This document shows, in pieces, positions 21,974 through 32,503 of a DNA stretch of 64,000 bases. The translations under genes and the position numbers were made by a program. Position 1 is the first letter of the stretch. Every line of letters begins with the position of its first letter. The stretch comes from Orychophragmus violaceus (Eukaryota > Streptophyta > Magnoliopsida > Brassicales > Brassicaceae). The notes beneath the pieces are model-generated. The model saw only the letters and a program-made list of their open reading frames with translations, made no database searches and was not told the origin of the DNA. Location of the stretch: contig CM058230.1 of the NCBI GenBank assembly GCA_030180135.1, positions 22,156,067 through 22,220,066 of the forward strand, in the 5' to 3' direction.

Positions 21974-22716
21974 TGTTATCGAAATTATAATTGCAAATCA
22001 ATCGATCAGTTTAGTAGAAGATCGTTTACACGATAGAGAAGAGAGAATTCAAACGTAAATATTAATAATATAAAAACTTACTTTACGGTTACATGTTTTT
22101 GATGTATGAACAAATTATAAAATGATAGAGGTTTGCTAAAGCAATCTCCTAAGACATAATTTATTCCCTACGCGGTGTTCGTAGCTTCTTGGATTTCTAT
22201 CTTGCAGGATACAACTATCGATTTTCGTATTAAGCACCCTACGAAGAACCTTGCAAACTATACTTTGTGTTTTCAAAAAATATTTGAAGAAGAAGAGAAT
22301 TGTTGTTAGTTTTATTATCTTTTGTTATCTCTTCTCCACCATGTATGGTGGTGTTTATATAATACACCAAAGGGTGTTTCCAAACAATGTGTCATTTCAC
22401 AATGGCATCCTTTTACAAATATGTCCATTCACAAATGTGTCTCTTCACAAATGTGTCCATTCACAAATGTGACCTTTCACAAAGATGACCTTTCACAAAG
22501 GTGCCTTTTCATAAGTGACAATTATTCACATGTTTTTATATAAGTATTTATTTAATTAAAATATATTAAATAAAACTTAAACAAAATGTGCCCTTTCACA
22601 AAGACACAATGGTTCACAAGAGTATTTATTTAATTAAAATAAAACTCTAACAATTGGTGCCCTTACATAAACGACACAATAATTATTTAATTAAAATAAT
22701 TAAATAAACTCCAACA
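21974..22716 (-). repeat. 3' LTR of copia element II
   Basis: In plus-strand reading it starts TGTTATCGAAATTATAA and ends AATAAACTCCAACA. It contains an imperfect tandem array of a 16-bp unit (TTCACAAATGTGTCCA and variants) at about 22395-22510, shared with the other LTR. Confidence 0.95.
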
Positions 22717-23294
22717 ATACCCCCACATTTTCTATCCAAACTCTACAATACCCCACATTTGAATAGAAAATAAGTTTTATTTCTGGAAAATAGAATCTAT
22801 ATATATCGGAAAAGGTGTCTTTTGGACTTGAACCTTTCCTAGAGACACTTATCAGATTTACTTTATGGGTAATGAACTAAAGTCTTGAATTAACCATATT
22901 TTTTATAGTAAACCGAGACAATAAGTGAATCATATATATCATCATCACATTTCTTAGTTTATACGGTTGTGTTCATTTTGGTCCTGAACATTTCCTGACT
23001 TCGTGAGAGCTCTAGAGAATTTAGCCATATCAATTCTCATAGGTGCGACCCGACACCACTCTCATATAGGTAACATTAATTAAGGATAATCCGTTTTATC
23101 CCACTTTTAGAAAAGATATTAATGTTATTAAGAATAAAGTATTCATCCCTTAACCATCAACGGAAACACATTTATACTTCATAGGAATGAGAAATGTGTA
23201 TTTCTCCCTTGAGTCTTCCTCAGCCAGTTTGCCTCTTGAACCTAAACCATGAGATCTCCAATGTTGCTAGGTAAGGTTTCCACCAAGTGGTGAC
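22717..23294 (-). other. copia II 3' untranslated internal region
   Basis: Noncoding spacer between the end of the RNase H frame and the 3' LTR. It holds the polypurine tract next to the LTR and a second, similar tract about 30 bp further in. No gene. Confidence 0.6.
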
Positions 23295-26200
23295 TCATTG
23301 TGTTGGCTTTAAACCCATTCCCCTCGAAGTGAATACAACTTGCTCTTTCGGTAGGCCTTTAGTCAAAGGATCATCCAAGTTTTCCTTTGATCTAATATAA
23401 TCCAATGTTATCACCCCATTGGAAAGCAATTGTCGTATTGTGGCATGTCTTCGTCTAATATGCCTTGATTTACCATTGTAAATTTTATTTTTCCCTCTAT
23501 TTAAAGCAGCCATACTATCACAATGGATACATAATGCAGTTATTGGTTTTGGCCACAATGGAATATCTTCAATAAAATTTCTAAGCCATTCAGCTTCTTC
23601 TGCAGCTTTATCTAATGCGATAAATTCAGATTCCATGGTAGAACGTGCTATACACGTTTGTTTAGATGATTTCCAGGACACAGCACCATCACCAAGTGTA
23701 AACACATAACCACTTGTAGACTTACTGTCTGTACTTCCTGAAATCCAATTGGCATCACTATATCCTTCTAAAACAGGAGGAAATTTTGTGAAATGTAGAC
23801 CATAATTGATTGTATGCTTTAAGTATCTTAATACTCTAATTAAAGCATGCCAATGTTCTCCGTTTTGATTACTTGAGTATCGGCTTAACCGACTTAATGA
23901 GTAAGCCAAATCTGGTCTTGTACAATTTGTAATGTACATAAGGCTTCCAACTATTTGTGTATACTCTAACTGTGAGACACTTTCACCATCATTCTTTGAA
24001 AGCTTATATGTTGGATCAAACGGAGTAACGACTGGTCTATCATTATAGTGACCAAATTTCTTTAAGACTTTTTCTATATAATGAGATTGAGTAAGTGTAT
24101 AACCATCTTTCCCTCGTTTAATTCTTATTCCAAGAATTACATCTGCCAATCCCATATCTTTCATTTCAAAATTGTCACTCAACATTCTTTTTGTGGAATT
24201 GATAATGTTTCTACTTGTTCCCATTATCAACATATCGTCCACATATAGACATACAATGATCGTATCATTTTTAGTTTTCTTTATGTAAACACACTTGTCA
24301 CATTCATTAATGGTAAACCCATACGACTTCATTGTATTATCAAATTTTCCATGTCATTGTTTTGGCGCTTGCTTCAGCCCATACAAGGACTTTATAAGTC
24401 TACAAACTTTCTTTTCTTTACCTTTGACTATAAAGCCTTCAGGTTGTTCCATATATATTTCTTCATCAAGTTCACCATTTAAGAATGCCGTTTTAACATC
24501 CATTTGATGAATTTCTAAATCATATATGGCAGCAATTGCAATTAGCAATCTAATAGAAGTAATTCTTGTGACTGGAGAATATGTGTCAAAGAAATCTAGA
24601 CCTTCTTTTTGACGATATCCCTTCGCCACTAGTCTAGCCTTATATCTTTCAATTGTTCCATCTGGCCTTAGCTTCTTTGTGAATATCCATTTATGTCCAA
24701 TTGGTTTATTTCCAGGTGGTAAATCAACCAATTCCCAAGTATGGTTATTCATAATAGATTCAACTTCACTTTGAATTGCCTCTTTACAATAAGGTGCTTC
24801 TGATGATTCCGTTGCAGCCTTATATGTTTGTGGTTCATATTCACTCAAATACGTCATAAAATCAGTACCAAAGTCTTTAGGAATCCTTGCCCTCTTACTT
24901 CTTCTTGGTTCATTTAACTCTTCTTGAACTTTTGAGGCAATTCTCTCATCATCATGTACTCATTTGTTACTTGTACATTTTGGCTCTTTGTATGGAAATA
25001 TATCTTCAAAGAACTCAACCTCATTCGATTCGATAATTGTATCTACTTTTATATCACTATTATCAGATTTATGAACCAAAAATATGTATGCAGCACTATT
25101 TTCTGCAGGACCGATGTATATACAATCTACTGTTTTTGGTCCTACAACAGTTCTCTTAGGAAGAGGTATTTGAACATTCGCAAGGCAACCCCACACTTTC
25201 ATATTTTTATATGAAGGAGCTCTACATTTCCACATTTCATATGGTTTTATCACTACTTTTAGTAGGAATTTTATTCAATATTGAATTTGCAGTGAGAAGC
25301 GCTTCACCCCATAAATTATGTGGTGCACCAGAGTTGTTTAACATGGAATTCATCATTTCTTTAAGTGTTCTATTTTTCCTTTCAGCTACTCCGTTTTGCA
25401 TTGGAGTATAAGGTGCTGTAGTTTGATGAATAATTCCATGTGTAGAACAAAAATCTGAGAATTCTTTTGATATATATTCTCCACCACGATCAGTTTTGAG
25501 AATTTTAATTCTCTTATCTAATTGATTTTCTACTTGTGCTTTAAATTTCTTAAACATATCCAAAGCCTCATCTTTAGTATTGATCAAATAGAGATGACAG
25601 AACTTACTGCAATCATCGATGAAAGAAATATAATAATTCTTTCTTCCACGACTTGGAATTGATTGAAAATCACATAAATCACTATGTATCAATCCAAGTA
25701 CTTCATTTGACTTTTCAACCAATTTGTAAGGATGTCTTGCATATTTTGATTCTATGCAAACTTCACATTTTCTTCTATTCATATTATTAAGATTGTGTTT
25801 TGGTAACAATCCTAAATTTATCATTCTATATAAAGATCAATAGTTGACATGTCCCATTCTTGCATGCCATAAATCACTTGAGTCAAGCAAATAAACAGCA
25901 GCAGAGCTATTGTCTGCAATTTTATTAATAATAGGTTCAACATTCAGTTTAAAAAGACCATCGCTAAGATAGCCTTTTCCTACATACATCCCACCTTTAG
26001 TGAGTACAAATTTATCAGACTCAAACACAAGCTTGAAACCTTTGTTGCTAAGAAGAGAACCAGAAATCAGATTCTTACGAATCTCGGGTACATGAAGTAT
26101 GTTTTTAAGTGCAAGTTCTTTTACAGAAGTTAATTTTAAGACCACTTTGCCTCTCCCTTCAATTGGTGCAGTGCTAGCATTCCCCATGTAGAGCTTTTCT

Positions 26201-27189
26201 CCACCAGAACCTTGCTCATATTGAGAGGACATATTTATATCAGAACAAACATGTCTTGTTACACCAGTGTCAACCCACCAATCATTGGAGTTTAATATAA
26301 GATTTGCCTCTGAAACAATAGCAACAAACTGATTTTCAGCAATGTTAACATTGTTGGCTTCTCCTAAGTTTCCTTCCTTTTTGTGACGGCAATCCTTGGC
26401 TCTATGTCCAGGCTTTCCACACACCCAACAAGCACTTTGTGGTTTCTTCTTGAATTCAACCCCTTTTGCAGAGTTGAATGGTTTCTTAACCTTGTTGTTT
26501 TTCTTAAAACCCTTGAATTTGGAAGTTTTTCCCTCAATTACATTGGCCCTTGCTTCCATGGAAGAAAATTCAGACTTCTCATTTTTACGATTTTCTTCTT
26601 CAACACGAAGCTTTAAAATTAATTGCTCGAGACTCATGTCTTCATGTATATGCTTCAAATAGGTCTTGAAGTCTTTCCAAGTTGGAGGCAACTTTTCAAT
26701 AATAGAAGCAACTAGAAAAGTTTTATTCAGCCTCATACCTTCATCCTTTAGTTCATGAACGATAATTTGAATTTCTTCCACTTGTTTCACCACGGAGTTG
26801 GTGTCACTCATCTTAAAATTCAAAAACTTTCCCACAATAAATTTCTTAGCGCTTGCCACTTCAGACTTGTACTTCTTATCCAATGACTCCCATAATTCTT
26901 TTGGAGATATGGATGTGTGATAAACATCATAGAGAGAATAATCCAAAGCATTCAGAATATAATTCTTGCACAAAAACTCATTTTGTGTCCATTTCTCTGA
27001 TGCTTTAATGATGTCATCCGGAATGTCACCTTCAACAGGTAATTCCGGTCCATCTGAAGTCAAACATTGTGCTAGATTCAATGTTGTGAGATAAAACAAC
27101 ATCTTTTGTTGCCATCTTTTGAAATCCACTCCTTTGAATACAAAAGGTTTCTCAATGTGATTTTTCACAATTGCAACAGATTGATCCAT
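23295..27189 (-). pseudogene. copia element II gag-pol, broken
   Basis: Domains in order from 27189: gag with the FKRWQQKM and LWESLDKKY segments; zinc knuckle CWVCGKPGHRAKDC; protease WVDTGVTRHV; GAG-pre-integrase LWHARMGHVN; integrase core (LIHSDLCDF, FIDDCSKFCHLY, KTDRGGEYIS, ERKNRTLKEM); reverse transcriptase with YVDDMLIMG; and RNase H with SDANW and SKQTCIARSTMESE. Breaks: an in-frame stop at 25837-25839 between gag-protease and integrase, a frameshift in 25237-25253 after the integrase core, a stop at 24960-24962 between integrase and RT, and a stop at 24354-24356 within RT. The remaining frames are long and readable, consistent with the modest LTR divergence. Confidence 0.9.
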
Positions 27190-27222
27190 CTATCAATTTC
27201 AATATTAAATTCTGTCTTAGAT

Positions 27223-27965
27223 TGTTATCGAAATTATAAATGCAAATCAATCAATCGGTTTAGTAGAAGATCGTTTACACGATAGAGAAGAGAGAATTCA
27301 AACGTAAATATTAATAATATAAAAACTTACTTTACGGTTACTTGTTTTTGATGTATGAACAAATTATAAAATGATAGAGGCTTGCTAAAGCAATCTCCTA
27401 AGACAGAATTTATTCCCTACGCGGTGTTCGTAGCTTCTTGGATTTCTATCTTACAGGATACAACTATCGATCTTCGTATTAAGCACCCTACGAAGAACCT
27501 TGCAAACTATACTTTGTGTTTTCAGAAAATATTTGAAGAAGAAGAGAATTGTTGTTAGTTTTGTTATCTTTTGTTATCTCTTCTCCACCATGTATGGTGG
27601 TGTTTATATAATACACCAAAGGGTGTTTCCAAACAATGTGTCATTTCACAATGGCATCCTTTTACAAATATGTCCATTCACAAATGTGTCTCTTCACAAA
27701 TGTGTCCATTCACAAATGTGACATTTCACAAAAATGACATTTCACAAAGGTGCTTTTTCATAAGTGACAATGATTCACATGTTTTTATATAAATATTTAT
27801 TTAATTAAAATATATTAAATAAAACTTAAACAAAAGGTGCCCTTTCACAAAGACACAATGGTTCACAAAAGTATTTGTTTAATTAAAATAAAACTTTAAC
27901 AATTGGTGTCCTTACATAAAAGACACAATAATTATTTAATTAAAATAATTAAATAAACTCCAACA
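27223..27965 (-). repeat. 5' LTR of copia element II
   Basis: 743 bp, colinear with the 3' LTR without gaps, with about 22 differences seen by eye. The 16-bp tandem array recurs at about 27644-27760 with slightly different point changes. Transcription of the element would start within this LTR and run leftward. Confidence 0.95.
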
Positions 27966-28479
27966 AGTAGAAAACAAAATCTTCACTATTCAACACGCCT
28001 CACTTGAAAAGAATCACATAAATCAATTTGAGACACAGTTCAAAGTAGTTCCTCGTATGATCCATATGTATGGTTAGGCATATTCAAATCAATATTGGAA
28101 AAAAACAAGCAAGTGTTGGAATCGACAGCGACAACGAATATCTTCAGTTTTTCAACAAAAGCTAAACATTTCACCAAATATTAATTCAATTACAAAATTG
28201 AAAGCTGTAAACATAAACTGTGTAAACCGAATAAGAACTCACCGATTTGGAGCATAACAAAATACAAACAAGATCGAGGAGTCCTCCAACTTCATCTTCC
28301 TTGATATCTTCAATCCGGTGACGAAAACGATTCCAGAAGTTAAATCCATAAAAATCTAACAATTTTGAAGACTCAATCGAATAAATTCATCGATTAAAGA
28401 ATCAAAGTCATGAGAAATCGTAAAATTGATCGAGAAATCAAATTTGCATGTGGTTAACGGTTTAAGAGTACCTATGACC
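27966..28479. other. target region of copia II, right flank
   Basis: AT-rich sequence with no recognised gene or repeat. It is the continuation of 21669-21973 across the copia insertion. Confidence 0.4.
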
Positions 28480-28645
28480 CGCAAAGCCCGCAAAACCATG
28501 TCGGGTCAACCCGCTAAACCCGCATACCGCACGGATTAAGCCCGCGCGACCCGCTAATTTTCGAGCTTGGTTTTGCACGGCCCGCCCCGCCCCGATTCGA
28601 TCCTACTTGGGTCAGGCCCGCCGGCAACGACCCAAATTGACACCC
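28480..28645. repeat. fragment of a GGGTGTCAA-ended, CCCGC-rich repeat (right end)
   Basis: Rich in ACCCGC, GGCCCGCC and similar phrases. It ends CCAAATTGACACCC, the reverse complement of the opening of 20405-20600. GC-rich against AT-rich surroundings. Confidence 0.35.
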
Positions 28646-29080
28646 TTCCTTTGGCATGGGCAAAAACCCGGAACCAAGTTACCGAACCGAACTCGAACCG
28701 AAAAAGATGAACCAAACCCGAATCCGAATCTACAAAATATCTGAATGGATCTTAAACCACTATATTTGAAGAACTGGAACCGAACCGAACCGAGAACCGA
28801 ATTGATACTTGAAATATCTGAACTACAATTATATACCCAAAATATCAATTATATATAAACTTAATATAACAGAATTATTCAAAATTATAATTACAAACTC
28901 AAATATATTAGTTAGTTTTAAACCAAAATAACTAAAATATTTAAAATAAACGAAATATACTAATTTTCTTGTTATATTTGTCTAAATTTAACAAATTTTG
29001 TTCAAAAAAAATATTAGATACTGAATCTAAATGTAACTAAAATTATTAGAATTATACATTTTACAAAAAACTATATAAAT
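28646..29080. repeat. second GAACCGAA-rich repeat
   Basis: Opens GGCATGGGCAAAAACCCGG and continues with CGAACCGAACC-like phrases before fading into AT-rich sequence. The opening resembles the start of the repeat at 15126-15966, so both probably belong to one dispersed family. No coding potential. Confidence 0.45.
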
Positions 29081-29099
29081 TTTGAAATATTTTAAAATT

Positions 29100-29287
29100 T
29101 TAATTTGTAATATTTTTTTATAGGAAATATTTATAATGTGACATCTGATGTGGCAGATGAATCATCAATTAGAGATGATGTGACAGCTAACTCATTATTC
29201 ATCTCATCATTATTATTGGTTTGACTTGGTTAATGTATATATTATATACAACTTGAAAGTTAATGTATGTAAATGAAAAAACAAATG

Positions 29288-29325
<38 letters not shown>

Positions 29326-29410
29326 GATGATCATTAAGTTTATATACTAATCGTCGCACTTGAACAAAGTTTAGGTATGAATATGCCGTTATCCCGAAAA
29401 CTAACACACT
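29100..29410. repeat. dispersed repeat, inverted relative to 19850-20170, with (AT)n run
   Basis: Shares with 19850-20170, in reverse complement, the phrases CAAGTCAAACC, AATGATGAGATGAATAATGAG and GCCACATCAGATG. A TA microsatellite sits at about 29285-29320. No open frame of note. Confidence 0.45.
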
Positions 29411-29865
29411 ATTTACAGATCGCATGTGATATTATTTATGAGAACTAATTGCATCTACTATATCTTTTTAACTTTATAATAGAAAATGTGTATCTTTTGT
29501 TTTTGAATTGCAAAGATATATTTTAATTTTTAATAGATTATGATACTCATTTTACTCATATTCCATTAAGTGAAAAATTTGATCATATTTTTTATTTATT
29601 TTTATTTATTCTCTTTTCATATACTCTGCTAACTTTTCCCTTTTCACTATTTATATTTTCGATAGTGAATGGGATGACAGCGATGAGGTTTTCCGCCATG
29701 AAGACCACCACAATTGAGATATAATCGATCAATATATTAGAATTTAATAAATATGGAAAAGGTGGAGATACTATACTAAGTGTCCACCTTGTCAGCTATT
29801 CGTGGACACTACTAAGATCATATCATATGCTAGACGCTTCCAATTGACAGCAGGTGGTCTAGCGT
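29411..29865. other. AT-rich intergenic, no gene seen
   Basis: AT-rich, with short runs such as TTTATTTATTTTTATTTATT. I see no supported gene or repeat. The last part begins the GTGGACA-rich unit described next. Confidence 0.35.
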
Positions 29866-30022
29866 CTACATGATCAGGAATATGTGGACATATGACACAT
29901 GAATAAGAGACTAAGTGTTCACATGATCAACTATTAGCGGATAACATACCTAGTGAACACATTTTTAAGAATTCATGGACAAATGAACACTGTCCATGAA
30001 TTCCCGACCATATACCATATAA
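29866..30022. repeat. direct repeat, left copy (GTGGACA-rich)
   Basis: About 150 bp ending AATTCCCGACCATATACCAT. A diverged copy in the same orientation lies at 31282-31420, ending with the same phrase. Between the two copies sits the LTR-like segment 30048-31278. Confidence 0.6.
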
Positions 30023-30047
30023 ACTCAAGTGGACAATTTTGACTAGG

Positions 30048-31278
30048 TGTGATGCATCCCTGGAATCACTCCAATGCTAAGATCACTTGATGATCAGATG
30101 ATTCCTAAGCCAAGCTTGCGGAATATGGATTGAAGGTAGATGTGGTGGTGGAACTTGTGATTGACTCTCTCAACCAGTGGGTTTGATTGACTCTCTCAAC
30201 CTAAGAACAAGCTATCTGAATCACTCAAATAGATTGATCTGAAACTCCTAAGAACAAAGTGAATCACTCACAATATTCAGAGAAGGAAGACTTCACAAAG
30301 AACACAAACTTTGGAAGAAAAACAGAATAATTCTATTAACTTTAAAATGGTTGAAAAGGGTGATTTACAAGGAATTTGAAGCTGATCTTTTATAGGCTCA
30401 TAGAAAACGGTCTAAAAAATAATACAAGAAAATAATCTAAAAATATGAAGAAAAAGAGTCGTTGGTGCACTGATGAAGGTATCTTTTCCGAATAAGGGAA
30501 ATGAGGTTTGTTTGAGTCTTGACAACTCTGGTGAGAATCCGTGGCTCCTTGGGGTGTCCATGTTCACTGAGAATGTATTCAAGTCTTGATAGAAAGAATA
30601 TAGCCGTTGGTTTGTTAAGACATAAAGTGTGAATGCCTTGAATTCACTTAGGTCCAAAGATGGTAAGTATGGTTGTTGGTTGATATGAGTGATCTAATGT
30701 GTTCTTGTGCAACTAAGATCTTCTGGATACTTTAAGGGTGAAGCCAAAACGTTGTAGTATTGGTTTAAGGTGTCTCCAGGTCGCCAAGTTTGGGTTTGGA
30801 GTGTATTAAATCTAGAGACTTCAAATAAGGCAAGTGCAGAAACCACTGGTTTAGAGCTTGAATAAATTTTTCATCAGAACCGGTATTGGCATGATTCCAA
30901 ATCTCATGGCTTCCATGATGGACTAAGATTCCAGAACAAGTAACCTTGTTGCTTGATTCATCCTGGTTGAGTAGCAGTGCTTTAGTTTCTGGTTGTATGT
31001 CTCTATCGGATCCATGGGAAATATTATGAGTTGTAACTTGAATATCTTTTTCATATGGAAAGCTCTTGAACCAATTCCACCTCTTGATGATGCTTTGATG
31101 AGTTAAGTTTCTGGAACAAATTGATTTGTAGCTTAACTTCTTCTTGTTGGGTATATATGTTCTAAGACATGGACATATGTCTCTGGTGCATTCAAGCTGT
31201 TTCTCTCTAAAGGTCTTGGCTGGTTAATTTATGTCCTCTCCATGCTCCTTGATTGATGATGATTTGATGTCCTCATCA
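30048..31278 (-). repeat. possible solo LTR (1.23 kb)
   Basis: The segment begins TGTGATGCATCC and ends GATGTCCTCATCA, so both ends conform to TG...CA; in minus sense it opens TGATGAGGACATCA. It is noncoding, and its internal composition differs from the flanks. There is no internal retroelement coding sequence. The adjoining 5-mers (CTAGG left, AGATG right) do not match, so either the boundaries are off or the flank has been rearranged. Confidence 0.4.
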
Positions 31279-31281
31279 AGA

Positions 31282-31420
31282 TGTCCACATGATTACGAAA
31301 TCGTGGACAAAAAACACATGAATAAGAAATTAAGTGTTCATATTATCTAGTAAACACATTTTAAGAGCTCATAGAAAAATGAACATTGTTCTTGAATTCC
31401 CGACCATATACCATATACTT
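31282..31420. repeat. direct repeat, right copy (GTGGACA-rich)
   Basis: Counterpart of 29866-30022. Shared phrases include CACATGAATAAGA, TAAGTGTTCA, AACACATTTT and the closing AATTCCCGACCATATACCAT. It is more diverged and slightly shorter than the left copy. Confidence 0.6.
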
Positions 31421-31477
31421 TGCACTAAAGCAGACCAAATCAACCGATAAAATGTGTAGAAGAAAACTCTTCAGCTA

Positions 31478-32026
31478 TGTAAGATCTCAACTCGGTCTAT
31501 CCAAAGATAGAAAGAGTTTTAGGGTTTGTGAATTAGGGATTCTAAAAGAAGGATTAATGAACACGGTGAGAATTGGTAATTTAGGGTTTATGACCGGTGT
31601 TTCCAAGTCGGAAGTCGGTAAGAAAAGATGTTAATGTCGCCGGAGAGATATTTAGGTTAAATTCGCTCTAAAAGTATCTCAGGCACAAAGTAATAAGAAA
31701 AGCGTATCCTATTATTGATCAATGAGGTCCCTTTTTATAAGGTTACAAGTCGGTTTATAAATAAGGAAAATAGAAAATAAATGTTATGATTTCCTAATAT
31801 CCCGACTTCATCGAGATATGAAATATTTCCATATCATCGATATGGTCAAGCGCCGCCTTAATCTTCTTGATTTTACTCCTTCCAAAACCCTAATGTAAGC
31901 CGGTTGCCCTAAGTCCGGTTTAACCTAAGTTTTACCGTCTTGGGCCCTTTCACCGACTTTCCATTCTTGGCCGACCTATACTCATGAATAGGCCTTTTCA
32001 GGAAAGTGCTAAACTTGACTCCAACA
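31478..32026 (-). repeat. 3' LTR of Tat element
   Basis: Plus-strand reading TGTAAGATCTCAACTCGG to TTGACTCCAACA. About 11 substitutions and one 1-bp gap relative to 41536-42083 by eye. The C-run just to the right (from about 32031) is the polypurine tract in element sense. Confidence 0.95.
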
Positions 32027-32312
32027 ATAAGCCCCCCCCCCCAGTGTGGCGACTTGGACTCAAGTCGTCATTACGAGGAGTTAACCTATGGTTTAAGAGA
32101 TGAGTTTATAGGCCCATTTCCTTTATTGGTCGGGCTTCGCTTCTGCTCAGGCCCATGCCTTATCGAGCTTTGCTAAATCTGGTAATTTGATCTAAACCGG
32201 AGAAGATTAGATGAAACCGGAATTGATTCTCGGTTCAATTGGTTGGATAGGCGCGAGACTCGAAGCGTCACCTAGGTAATTATTACCTCGAATCCTGCGC
32301 CGTCATTTTCAT

Positions 32313-32320
32313 TATAAAAG
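32313..32320 (+). promoter_or_regulatory. candidate TATA box of the antisense gene
   Basis: TATAAAAG on the plus strand, about 190 bp upstream of the antisense start codon and inside the element's own internal region, between the polypurine tract and the gene. It is followed by a CT-rich leader. It suggests the antisense gene is driven separately from the LTR. Confidence 0.5.
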
Positions 32321-32503
32321 GACCCCTTCTACTCCTCATTTCTTCATTTCGCTTGGCGTGAAGAAACTTGAAAGGTAATTTATTCTCTCTGCCGTTTTTA
32401 TTTTCCGGCTCTCTCTCCGCCGCTGCTCCGCCTTATATCCTTAGGATTTGTAGATCAAAATATTACTTGTTGTTTGCGTTCTTCATCCGTTCTTCCGTAA
32501 ATC

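Larger units (their letters stand above)
21974..27965 (-). mobile_element. complete Ty1/copia element II (two LTRs, TSD)
   Basis: 5,992-bp element bounded by 743-bp LTRs (21974-22716 and 27223-27965) and by the 5-bp duplication AGTAG (21969-21973 and 27966-27970). Comparing the LTRs by eye gives about 22 substitutions and no gap, roughly 97% identity. Gag-pol lies on the minus strand and carries three in-frame stops and a frameshift, so the copy is not autonomous. The purine tract inside the 3' LTR is AAAATGTGGGGGTAT in element sense. No tRNA-Met primer site follows the 5' LTR: gag starts only 33 nt after it. Confidence 0.95.
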
